Assembly (NCBI RefSeq): GCF_004784465.1
Contig: NZ_SRRU01000012.1
Coordinates: 62,001-126,000 of the forward strand
Length of the DNA stretch: 64,000 bases
Direction: 5' to 3'
Source of the DNA: Streptomyces griseoluteus
Lineage (GTDB): Bacteria; Actinomycetota; Actinomycetes; Streptomycetales; Streptomycetaceae
Within the stretch, counting starts at the first letter, position 1. Each line of letters starts with the position of its first letter. Both the position numbers and the translations under genes were made by a program. Under the pieces are notes generated by a model. The model saw only the letters and a program-made list of their open reading frames with translations, was not told where the DNA came from and made no database searches. This document shows, one piece after another, positions 26,013-34,240 of the stretch.

Positions 26013-27032
26013 ATGTCGTTCATCGGCCGTGACATGGCTGTCGACCTCGGGACCGCCAACACGCTGGTGTACGTCAGGGGTCGCGGGATCGTACTCAACG
26101 AGCCGTCCGTCGTGGCGATCAACACCAACACCGGTGGAATCCTCGCGGTAGGTGCCGAAGCGAAGAAGATGATCGGCCGCACGCCGGGCAACATCGTGGC
26201 CGTGCGGCCGCTGAAGGACGGTGTGATCGCCGACTTCGAGATCACCGAGCGGATGCTCCGCTACTTCATCCTGAAGATCCACAAGCGGCGGTATCTGGCC
26301 CGGCCTCGGGTCGTCGTCTGCGTGCCCTCGGGCATCACGGGCGTCGAGCGGCGCGCCGTCATCGAAGCCTCCTCCCAGGCGGGCGCCCGCCAGGTGCACA
26401 TCATCGAGGAGCCCATGGCCGCGGCCATCGGCTCCGGCCTGCCGGTCCACGAGGCCACGGGGAACATGGTGGTGGACATCGGCGGCGGCACCACGGAGGT
26501 CGCGGTCATCTCCCTCGGCGGCATCGTCACCGCCCAGTCCATCCGCGTCGCGGGTGACGAACTGGACAACGCGATCATCCAGTACATCAAGAAGGAGTAC
26601 AGCCTCCTGCTGGGTGAGCGGACGGCCGAACAGATCAAGATCACGATCGGTTCGGCGTACGACCTCGACTCCGACGAGCACACCGAAGTCCGCGGCCGGG
26701 ACCTGGTGTCCGGGCTGCCCAAGACCGTCGTCATCTCCGCGGCGGAGGTGCGCAAGGCGATCGAGGAACCGGTCAACGCGATCGTCGACGCCGTCAAGAC
26801 GACCCTGGACAAGTGCCCGCCGGAGCTGTCCGGCGACATCATGGACCGGGGCATCGTGCTCACCGGCGGCGGCGCCCTGCTGCGCGGCCTCGACGAGCGG
26901 CTGCGCCGGGAGACCGGCATGCCGATCCACATCGCCGAGGACCCGCTCGACAGCGTCGCGCTCGGCTCCGGCAAGTGCGTCGAGGAGTTCGAGGCGCTGC
27001 AGCAGGTGCTCGACGCCCAGCCGCGCCGATGA
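26013..27032 (+). CDS. mreB: rod shape-determining protein MreB (bacterial actin)
   Basis: Actin-like ATPase of 339 residues. In Streptomyces it is dispensable for vegetative tip growth but needed for a strong spore wall. Phosphate-1 motif MAVDLGTANTLVYV, phosphate-2 VVDIGGGTTEVAVISLGG, adenosine motif GIVLTGGGALLRGLD. The chosen ATG (MSFIGRDMAVDLG) has GGGGA six bases upstream; an ATG twelve bases earlier (MGNSMSFIG) would add four residues. A strong hairpin after the gene separates it from mreC, consistent with mostly separate transcription. Confidence 0.96.
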   Translation: MSFIGRDMAVDLGTANTLVYVRGRGIVLNEPSVVAINTNTGGILAVGAEAKKMIGRTPGNIVAVRPLKDGVIADFEITERMLRYFILKIHKRRYLARPRVVVCVPSGITGVERRAVIEASSQAGARQVHIIEEPMAAAIGSGLPVHEATGNMVVDIGGGTTEVAVISLGGIVTAQSIRVAGDELDNAIIQYIKKEYSLLLGERTAEQIKITIGSAYDLDSDEHTEVRGRDLVSGLPKTVVISAAEVRKAIEEPVNAIVDAVKTTLDKCPPELSGDIMDRGIVLTGGGALLRGLDERLRRETGMPIHIAEDPLDSVALGSGKCVEEFEALQQVLDAQPRR

Positions 27033-27047
27033 CATGACACCTCGATT

Positions 27048-27080
27048 CCGCCGTACGAGAGGTCTGCTCTCGTGCGGCGG
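27048..27080 (+). terminator. hairpin between mreB and mreC (terminator or attenuator)
   Basis: A 14-bp stem CCGCCGTACGAGAG (27048-27061) with 27067-27080, one G-U pair, 5-base loop, 15 bases after the mreB stop. Partial read-through would lower mreC-rodA relative to mreB. Confidence 0.7.
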
Positions 27081-27196
27081 ATCGTTGATATAGAGGCATA
27101 AGCTCCCCCAACGGACCCCCTTCGATTCGCGCATCGGCAACGGCGCTTTATCGGGGGTCCCCGAATTCCTATAGAGGAAGGGCACGGCCGCCGCAC

Positions 27197-28153
27197 GTGA
27201 GGGACACGAAAGAGAGCCGGCTGCTCCTGGTCCTGCTGATCGCCATCGCGTTCGCACTGATCACGGTGGACATCCGCGGAGGCCGGAACTCCCCGGTCGA
27301 CGGAGCCCGGCAGGCCGCGGCCGCGGCCTTCGGCCCGATCGAGAACGGAATGTCCACGGCGGTGGACCCGGTGGGCAACGCCGTCTCCGCCGTCCGGAAC
27401 TCCGGAGAGCGCCATGACCGGCTCGCGGTCATGGAGAAGGAGAACGCGGCGCTCAAGGCCAAGCTGGGCAGTGACGACCGCACCCGCAGCCGTCTGAACC
27501 AGCTCGACAAGATGCTGAAGGTCGCGGGCCGGGGCCAGTACGGCATCAAGGGCGCCCAGGTCATCGCCATAGGAGCGGCCCAGGGCTTCTCCTGGACCAT
27601 CACCATCGACGCGGGCGCCGACGACGGCATCAAGCGGGACATGACCGTGCTCAACGGCGACGGCCTGGTCGGCCGCGTCACCACGGTCGGCCCCGACACC
27701 GCCACCGTGCTGCTCGCCAACGATCCCGACTTCACCGTCGGCACCCGGATGGAGGGCAACGACGAACTCGGCTTCGCCTCCGGCCAGGGCGACCGCCCGC
27801 TGCGCGTGGAACTCCTCAACGGCAAGGCGGAGGTGAAGAAGGGCGACCGGCTCGTCACCTTCGGCTCCCAGGCCGACAAGCCGTTCGTGCCCGGCGTCCC
27901 GGTCGGTGTGGTCTCCCGTGTCGACCCCTCCGGCGGCGGCCTGACCCGCACGCTCTACGTCACCCCGTACGTCGGCTTCAGCAAGCTCGACATCGTCGGC
28001 GTGGTCGTGGCGGGACCGAAGAAGGACCCGCGCGACGAGGTCCTCCCGGCCAAGCCCAAGCCGGTCCCGACGCCCACGGTGACCGTCACGGTCACCCCCT
28101 CGGCGGACGGCTCCGCGCCGGACGACACCGACACCGACGGCCAGCAGCAGTAG
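27197..28153 (+). CDS. mreC: rod shape-determining protein MreC
   Basis: Bitopic membrane protein linking MreB to the peptidoglycan machinery; 318 residues. One N-terminal helix (LLLVLLIAIAFALITVDI), a coiled coil (ERHDRLAVMEKENAALKAKL) and the two beta-barrel periplasmic-type domains with ITIDAGADDGIKRDMTVLNGDGLVGRV and the GDRLVTFGS segment. The Pro/Thr-rich tail (VTVTPSADGSAPDD) is typical of Streptomyces MreC. GTG start at 27197. First gene of the mreC-mreD-pbp2-rodA set. Confidence 0.93.
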   Translation: MRDTKESRLLLVLLIAIAFALITVDIRGGRNSPVDGARQAAAAAFGPIENGMSTAVDPVGNAVSAVRNSGERHDRLAVMEKENAALKAKLGSDDRTRSRLNQLDKMLKVAGRGQYGIKGAQVIAIGAAQGFSWTITIDAGADDGIKRDMTVLNGDGLVGRVTTVGPDTATVLLANDPDFTVGTRMEGNDELGFASGQGDRPLRVELLNGKAEVKKGDRLVTFGSQADKPFVPGVPVGVVSRVDPSGGGLTRTLYVTPYVGFSKLDIVGVVVAGPKKDPRDEVLPAKPKPVPTPTVTVTVTPSADGSAPDDTDTDGQQQ

Positions 28154-28166
28154 GAGCTGAACCCCC

Positions 28167-28841
28167 ATGCGCCTCAACCGCGTCCTGCTCTCCACCGTGC
28201 TGGTGGTCGTCGCCCTGGTGATCCAGGTGAGTGTCCTGGCCCGCCTCCACCTGCCCGGTGCCGTGCCCGACCTGCTCCTGCTGACCGTCCTCGGCCTCGC
28301 CCTGGTGTACGGCCATGTCGGCGGCGCCCTGGTCGGCTTCGGCGCGGGCCTCCTCGCGGACCTCGCTCCGCCCGCCGACCACGCGGCCGGCCGGTACGCC
28401 CTTGTGCTGTGCGTCATCGGCTACTTCGCCGGGCTCGCGAAGCCCGAGACCGGCCGGCTGAAGTCGGCGACCGGCCCGATGGCCGTCGTGGTCGCCGCCG
28501 CGATCGGCTCCACCCTGCTCTACGCGGGCGTCGGCGCCCTGGTCGGCGACACCGCCGCCCGCCATGTCGGCCTGCCCGGCCTGCTGTTCTCGGCCGCGCT
28601 GTACGACCTGCTGCTGGCCCCCTTCGTGGTGCCCGGCGTGATGTGGCTGGCCCGCCGCGCGGACAACGACCCGCTGGCCGAGTCCGGCCCCGCCGCCAAG
28701 GCCGGGAACATCTCCTCGGGTTGGCTCTCCTCCGGCACCGGCCTGCGCATCGGCTCCCAGCGAGGCTTCGGCGCGCTGAAGGCCAGGGCCCGCACCCGCT
28801 CCGCCCGCGTCGGCCGGATCAAGGGGGTCAAGCGGCTGTGA
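28167..28841 (+). CDS. mreD: rod shape-determining protein MreD
   Basis: Membrane protein of the elongation/spore-wall synthesis complex; 224 residues with about five helices (VVVALVIQVSVLARLHL, LLLLTVLGLALVYG and others). The long basic C-terminal tail (KARARTRSARVGRIKGVKRL) should be cytosolic. ATG at 28167 with GGAGC upstream, 13 bases after mreC. It is weakly conserved in sequence as usual for MreD; the position between mreC and pbp2 makes the call firm. Confidence 0.9.
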   Translation: MRLNRVLLSTVLVVVALVIQVSVLARLHLPGAVPDLLLLTVLGLALVYGHVGGALVGFGAGLLADLAPPADHAAGRYALVLCVIGYFAGLAKPETGRLKSATGPMAVVVAAAIGSTLLYAGVGALVGDTAARHVGLPGLLFSAALYDLLLAPFVVPGVMWLARRADNDPLAESGPAAKAGNISSGWLSSGTGLRIGSQRGFGALKARARTRSARVGRIKGVKRL

Positions 28842-29009
28842 CAGCCCCCGAGTTCACCCGAACGGGGAAGAACCGGCGGAACCGGCCCAGTTCGGCCGCA
28901 CGTTCATCATCCGTACGCGCATACCAGTCCCGCGCTGAGAGGGGGAGTCAGCAGCAGTGACCGCCCACCCGTCGCCCGCCACCACCCTTCCAATGAATGG
29001 GCTGCGCCC

Positions 29010-31256
29010 ATGACCAATATTCCGGAGACCGGGCGGACCCCACGGGTCCAGATCCGGCTGGTCGTCATCCAGATCCTCGTGCTCTCTCTGCTCGGCACCC
29101 TCGGCGGCCGGCTGTGGTACCTCCAGATCCGCGAGGGCGCCGCGTACCAGAAGGAGGCGTCCGGCAACCACGTCCAGCAGGTCGTGGACCCCGCCGTGCG
29201 CGGTGACATCCTGGACGCGCGCGGAGTCCCGCTCGCGGACAACGAGACGCGGCTCGTCGTCTCCGCCTCCCGCACCGACCTGCTCAAGCAGAAGGACGAC
29301 GGCAAGGGTGTGCTGGCCAAGCTCGCCGCCGTCCTCGGCCTGAAGCCGGAGGAGGTGCAGCAGAAGGTCCGGCTGTGCGACGCCAAGACCCCCCAGCCCT
29401 GCTGGAACGGCTCGCCGTACCAGCCGATCCCGATCACCGACGAGGCCACGCCCAAGCAGGCCCTGCAGATCCGGGAGCGCGCCGAGGACTTCCCCGGCAT
29501 CACCGCCGAGCCCGAGGCGGTCCGCCGCTACGGCGCGCCGGGCAAGGCCAACACCTCCCAGGTCCTCGGGTATCTCTCCCCGGTCACCGACGAGGAGATC
29601 CAGAAGGCCAAGGACACGGACTCGCCCTACCTGCGCTCCGACATGGTCGGCCGCTCCGGCCTGGAGCGGCAGTACGACAAGGAACTGCGCGGCAAGGCCG
29701 GCGTCACGCGGTACGAGGTGGACAACCTGGGCCGGGTCATCGGAAAGGCCAAGGCCGACCCGGCGGAGTCCGGTTCCAACCTGGTCACCAGCATCGACGC
29801 CCGTATCCAGCGGGTCACCGAGTTCGAGCTGGACAAGGCGATGAAGGTCGCCCGTCAGCAGTTCGACAAGATCACCGGCACCAACTACAAGGCGGACTCC
29901 GGTGCCGCCGTGGTGATGGAGGCCAAGACCGGCCGCATCGTCGCCATGGCCTCGGCGCCCGACTACGACCCGAACGTCTGGGTCGGCGGCATCTCCGCCA
30001 AGGACTACCAGGCCCTCACCGGCAAGAACTCCGACTACCCGCTGCTGAACCGGGCCATCCAGGGCCAGGCCGCACCGGGCTCGACCTTCAAGGTGGTCTC
30101 CACGGCCGCCGCGGTCGAGGCGGGGTACGACTTCAACGGCCGCTACCCCTGCACGAGTTCGTACTCGGTGGGCGGCCAGGTCTTCAAGAACTTCGAGGGC
30201 GAGAGCTTCGGCCCGATCCCGCTGGGCCGGGCGCTCGAGGTCTCCTGCGACACCGTCTTCTACTACCTCTCCGACCAGGAGTGGAAGAAGGACGGCGGCA
30301 TCAACCCGAAGAAGGGCCAGCCCAAGGACTTCTTCTACAAGGCCGCCCACCAGTTCGGCCTCGGCAAGGAGACCGGCGTCGACCTGCCCAACGAGGTCAC
30401 CGGCCGCGTCCCGGACCGCCAGTGGAAGCTGGACTACTGGAAGGCCAACAAGGACGCCTGGTGCAAGTACGGCAAGAAGGACGGGTCGTACGTCGAGAAG
30501 ATCGCCTACGAGAACTGCCTCGAGGGCAACAAGATGCGTGAGGGCGACTCGATCAACTACTCCATCGGCCAGGGCGACACCCTCGTCACGCCGATCCAGG
30601 AGGCGGTGATCTACGGCGCCGTGGCCAACGGCGGCACGATGTACCACCCGAGCATCGGCAAGGCGGTCATCAGCGCGGACGGCAAGTCGGTGCGCGAGCT
30701 GAAGCCGAGGCCCTCGGGCAGGCTGCCGGTCAGCAAGGCCACCCTCAAGGGCATGGACGAAGCCTTCGCGGGCGTCATCACCCGGGGTACCGCCGCGTGG
30801 AAGTTCGGCGGCTGGCCGCAGGACAAGATCCCGCTGCACGGCAAGACCGGTACGGCGGAGGTCTACGGCAAGCAGACCACCTCCTGGCTGGCGACCTACT
30901 CCAAGGACTACACGGTGATCATGACGATCGCCCAGGCCGGTACGGGTTCCGGAGCCTCCGGTGAGGCCGTGCGCAACATCTACAGCGCGCTGTACGGCGT
31001 CCAGGGCGACGGCTCGATCGACAACAAGAAGGCGATGCTGCCGGAGCCGCAGAAGACCCTCCCGAAGGTCCGTCCCGACGGCACGGTCGCCGCGCCCAAG
31101 ATCAGCACCGACCCGGCCAAGGACGTGGAGGCCGCGCAGAAGAACAACACCAGCAACGACGAGGACCAGCCCCCCGCCACCTCGCCGTCACCCAACACCA
31201 ACAGCAACACCCGCAGGCGGCCCCGCCGGAGGGGGAGCCGGAGGACGCGCACATGA
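29010..31256 (+). CDS. mrdA: penicillin-binding protein 2 (monofunctional transpeptidase)
   Basis: Class B PBP of 748 residues cross-linking peptidoglycan with MreBCD and RodA, chiefly in Streptomyces spore wall. One N-terminal membrane helix (RLVVIQILVLSLLGTLGGRLW), a dimerisation/pedestal domain, then the transpeptidase domain. Active-site motifs are STFK (PGSTFKVVSTAA), SCD (EVSCDTVFYYLS) and KTG (GKTGTAEV). The C terminus is disordered, ending in an Arg-rich run (NTRRRPRRRGSRRTRT). The stop overlaps the rodA start in an ATGA, so the two should be translationally coupled. ATG at 29010 (MTNIPETGRTPRVQ). Confidence 0.95.
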   Translation: MTNIPETGRTPRVQIRLVVIQILVLSLLGTLGGRLWYLQIREGAAYQKEASGNHVQQVVDPAVRGDILDARGVPLADNETRLVVSASRTDLLKQKDDGKGVLAKLAAVLGLKPEEVQQKVRLCDAKTPQPCWNGSPYQPIPITDEATPKQALQIRERAEDFPGITAEPEAVRRYGAPGKANTSQVLGYLSPVTDEEIQKAKDTDSPYLRSDMVGRSGLERQYDKELRGKAGVTRYEVDNLGRVIGKAKADPAESGSNLVTSIDARIQRVTEFELDKAMKVARQQFDKITGTNYKADSGAAVVMEAKTGRIVAMASAPDYDPNVWVGGISAKDYQALTGKNSDYPLLNRAIQGQAAPGSTFKVVSTAAAVEAGYDFNGRYPCTSSYSVGGQVFKNFEGESFGPIPLGRALEVSCDTVFYYLSDQEWKKDGGINPKKGQPKDFFYKAAHQFGLGKETGVDLPNEVTGRVPDRQWKLDYWKANKDAWCKYGKKDGSYVEKIAYENCLEGNKMREGDSINYSIGQGDTLVTPIQEAVIYGAVANGGTMYHPSIGKAVISADGKSVRELKPRPSGRLPVSKATLKGMDEAFAGVITRGTAAWKFGGWPQDKIPLHGKTGTAEVYGKQTTSWLATYSKDYTVIMTIAQAGTGSGASGEAVRNIYSALYGVQGDGSIDNKKAMLPEPQKTLPKVRPDGTVAAPKISTDPAKDVEAAQKNNTSNDEDQPPATSPSPNTNSNTRRRPRRRGSRRTRT

Positions 31257-32449
31257 CCGGCAACACCTTCTCCGTCTCCGGTTACGGCCCGAAGCGGGCC
31301 GGCTGGACCAGGATCCTCGCCCGTGACTCGCTGGCCCGCAGGCTGGACTGGCCGATACTGCTGGCGGCGCTCGCACTGTCGATGATCGGCTCCCTGCTGG
31401 TGTTCTCGGCGACCCGCAACCGCACCGAGATCAACCAGGGCGACCCGTACTACTTCCTGATCCGGCACTTCATGAACACCGGCATCGGGCTCGCCCTGAT
31501 GATCGGCACCCTGTGGCTGGGCCACCGCGGCCTGCGCAACGCGGTGCCGATCCTCTACGGCCTCTCGTTGGCCGGCATCCTCGCGGTGCTCACCCCGCTG
31601 GGCTCCACCGTCAACGGCGCCCACTCCTGGATCGTCTTCGGCGGCGGCTTCTCGCTCCAGCCCTCGGAGTTCGTGAAGATCACGATCATCCTGGGCATGG
31701 CGATGCTGCTGTCCGCGCGGGTCGACGCGGGCGACAAGGCGTACCCGGACCACCGCACGGTGCTCCAGGCGCTCGGGCTGGCGGCGGTGCCGATCCTCAT
31801 CGTGCTGCTCATGCCCGACCTGGGGTCGGTCATGGTGATGGTCATCATCATCCTGGGCGTGCTGCTCGCCTCCGGCGCCTCCAACCGCTGGGTGTTCGGC
31901 CTCATCTCGGCCGGCGCCATCGGTGCCATCGCCGTGTGGCAGCTCCACATCCTGGACGACTACCAGATCAACCGGTTCGCGGCCTTCGCAAACCCGGAGC
32001 TGGACCCGGCGGGCGTCGGCTACAACACCAACCAGGCCCGTATCGCCATCGGCTCCGGCGGGCTGACCGGTGCCGGGCTGTTCCACGGCTCGCAGACCAC
32101 GGGCCAGTTCGTGCCGGAGCAGCAGACCGACTTCGTCTTCACCGTCGCGGGCGAGGAACTCGGCTTCCTCGGGGCCGGCCTGATAATCCTTCTCCTCGGC
32201 GTCATCCTGTGGCGCGCCTGCCGCATCGCCCGCGACTCGACCGAGCTGTACGGCACGGTCGTGGCGGCCGGCATCGTCGCCTGGTTCGCCTTCCAGGCGT
32301 TCGAGAACGTCGGCATGACGCTCGGCATCATGCCGGTCACCGGCCTGCCGTTGCCCTTCGTCTCCTACGGCGGCTCCTCGATGTTCGCGGTGTGGATCGC
32401 GGTGGGGCTGCTGCAGTCGATCAGAGTGCAGCGGCCTATGTCGGCGTGA
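31253..32449 (+). CDS. rodA: RodA/FtsW-family SEDS peptidoglycan polymerase (Sfr)
   Basis: The 398-residue, about ten-helix SEDS glycosyltransferase polymerises lipid II alongside the class B PBP encoded just upstream. Family features: GSTVNGAHSWIVFGGGFSLQPSEFVK, the WQLHILDDYQINRFAAF segment with its conserved Asp region, QTDFVFTVAGEELGFLG and LPFVSYGGSSM. It corresponds to sfr of the S. coelicolor mre cluster. ATG overlaps the pbp2 stop by four bases. A terminator follows 21 bases after the stop. Confidence 0.95.
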   Translation: MTGNTFSVSGYGPKRAGWTRILARDSLARRLDWPILLAALALSMIGSLLVFSATRNRTEINQGDPYYFLIRHFMNTGIGLALMIGTLWLGHRGLRNAVPILYGLSLAGILAVLTPLGSTVNGAHSWIVFGGGFSLQPSEFVKITIILGMAMLLSARVDAGDKAYPDHRTVLQALGLAAVPILIVLLMPDLGSVMVMVIIILGVLLASGASNRWVFGLISAGAIGAIAVWQLHILDDYQINRFAAFANPELDPAGVGYNTNQARIAIGSGGLTGAGLFHGSQTTGQFVPEQQTDFVFTVAGEELGFLGAGLIILLLGVILWRACRIARDSTELYGTVVAAGIVAWFAFQAFENVGMTLGIMPVTGLPLPFVSYGGSSMFAVWIAVGLLQSIRVQRPMSA

Positions 32450-32470
32450 GCCTTCGGCAGCCCGGCCATC

Positions 32471-32512
32471 GGGCCCGGTCAGGTTTCCCTTCGGGGCGAC
32501 CTGACCGGGCCC
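32471..32512 (+). terminator. terminator of mre-pbp2-rodA cluster
   Basis: A 14-bp stem GGGCCCGGTCAGGT (32471-32484) with 32499-32512 and a 14-base loop. Confidence 0.8.
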
Positions 32513-32629
32513 TCGGCGTTTCCGGGAGCGTGCGCGGCCGCGGAGTGCGGCGGTCCGCCGGGTCGGACCTGCGGCCCCGACCGTTCCCGGGGGCTGGTTG
32601 AGATCGCGGAGGCGTTCTAGATTCGGTTC

Positions 32630-34135
32630 ATGGCGGACGTGAAGCGGGAGATCGAGCGGAAGTACGAGGTGGCGGGCGATGGGCCGCTGCCCGAGCTGGC
32701 CGGGGCGGGGGCGGTGGCGGACGTCGTGGACAGAGGTGTGGTCGAGCTGGACGCCGTCTACTACGACACCGCCGACGAGCGGCTGGGTGCCGCCTCGCTC
32801 ACGCTGCGCCGCCGTAGCGGAGGCGCGGACGCCGGGTGGCATCTGAAATTCCCCGTCGCTCCCGGTGTCCGGGACGAGATCCGGGCCCCGCTCTCGGACA
32901 CCGTGCCCGGGGAGATCGCCGAGCTGGTGCGCTCACGGGTCCGGGGTGCCGAGCTGGTCCCCGTGGTCCGGCTGCGTTCCGCCCGCGACGTACGGCACCT
33001 GGTCGGCGCGGACGGGACCCTGCTGGCCGAGGCGAGCGTGGACACCGTCGACGCCGAGCGGCTCAACCGCGCGGGCGGCACCGCACACTGGACCGAGATC
33101 GAGGTGGAGCTGGCCGACGGCGCCGACCCGGCCGTGCTGGACGCCGTCGAGGAGCGGCTCGCTGAGGCGGGGGTGCGGCCGTCGAAGGCGCCGTCCAAGG
33201 TGGCCGAGGCGCTGCGCCGTACCGGCGGCTCCCGTGCCCGCTCGGCTGGGCGGGCGGCGGAGCCGGTGACGGCGGGAGACCACGTCCTCGCGTACCTCCG
33301 GGAACAGCGCGAGGCGATCCTCGCCCGCGACCCCGGTGTCCGCCGGGACCTGCCGGACTCCGTGCACCAGATGCGGGTCGCCACCCGCCGGCTCCGCTCC
33401 GCCTTCCGCAGCTTCGGCTCCGTGCTGGACCGGGACGCCACCGCCCCGGTCGCCGCCGAGCTGAAGTGGCTGGCCCGCGAACTCGGGGCGGGCCGGGACC
33501 AGGAGGTGCTGGCGGAACGGCTGTCGGACGCCCTGGACGCGGTCCCGCCCGGCGAGGTCACCGGTCCGGTGCGCGAGCGCCTCGGCTCCTGGGCGGCCGC
33601 CCGGCACGGCAGCACCCGCGGCCGGCTGCTCGGGGTGCTGGACTCCGCCCGCTACCTCGCCCTGCTGGACAGCCTCGACACCCTGCTCGCGGACCCTCCG
33701 CTGCGGAAGAAGGCGGCGCGCAAGCCGGGCAAGGTGCTCACCCGCGCGCTGAAGAAGGAGGGTGACAAGCTGGCCCGGCTGGTGACGGCCGCGCTGGAGC
33801 TGCCGCCCGGCGAGGACCGCGACCACGCCCTGCACCAGGCCCGCAAGCGGGCCAAGCGCGCCCGGTACGCCGCCGAGGCGGCCGTCCCCGCGCTCGGCGG
33901 CTCCGCCCGCGCCCCGGCCCGCGCGGCGAAGAAGCTGACCAGCCTGCTCGGCGAGCACCAGGACAGCGTGCTGGCCCGGCAGACCCTGCGCGAGCTGGCG
34001 GCGGTGGCGCACGCGGCGGGGGAGAGCGCGTTCACGTACGGGGTGCTGTACGAGCGGGAGGAGCAGGCGGCCCGGCGTACGGAGGAGAAGCTGCCCGGCA
34101 AGTGGGCGAAGGCCCGCTCCGCGTTCCCGCACTGA
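32630..34135 (+). CDS. CYTH and CHAD domain protein
   Basis: The 501-residue protein starts with a CYTH (triphosphate tunnel) domain: EIERKYEV is the ExExK signature, followed by YYDTADERL and LTLRRR (about residues 1-195). It ends with a CHAD helical domain (about 210-495) rich in His/Arg/Lys: SVHQMRVATRRLRSAFRSF and ALHQARKRAKRARYAAEA. CHAD domains bind polyphosphate and CYTH domains hydrolyse or bind triphosphates, so a role in polyphosphate handling is likely. ATG at 32630. Separated from the radical SAM gene by 105 bases. Confidence 0.92.
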   Translation: MADVKREIERKYEVAGDGPLPELAGAGAVADVVDRGVVELDAVYYDTADERLGAASLTLRRRSGGADAGWHLKFPVAPGVRDEIRAPLSDTVPGEIAELVRSRVRGAELVPVVRLRSARDVRHLVGADGTLLAEASVDTVDAERLNRAGGTAHWTEIEVELADGADPAVLDAVEERLAEAGVRPSKAPSKVAEALRRTGGSRARSAGRAAEPVTAGDHVLAYLREQREAILARDPGVRRDLPDSVHQMRVATRRLRSAFRSFGSVLDRDATAPVAAELKWLARELGAGRDQEVLAERLSDALDAVPPGEVTGPVRERLGSWAAARHGSTRGRLLGVLDSARYLALLDSLDTLLADPPLRKKAARKPGKVLTRALKKEGDKLARLVTAALELPPGEDRDHALHQARKRAKRARYAAEAAVPALGGSARAPARAAKKLTSLLGEHQDSVLARQTLRELAAVAHAAGESAFTYGVLYEREEQAARRTEEKLPGKWAKARSAFPH

Positions 34136-34240
34136 GCTCGGCGTACGGGGGACGCGCCCGGACGGGTTAGGCTTGATGGTCACCCTTCCAGCCTCCGGCC
34201 GGGAGATGTCCTCAAGTCAGCTCACGAAGGTAATGCCGCG

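Noticed and set aside
31180..31256. Possible frameshift at the PBP2 C terminus (Arg-rich end versus an Ala/Pro/Glu-rich alternative frame)
   Set aside because: The alternative frame has no stop and would run straight into rodA; the ATGA overlap of the given frame is the normal arrangement.
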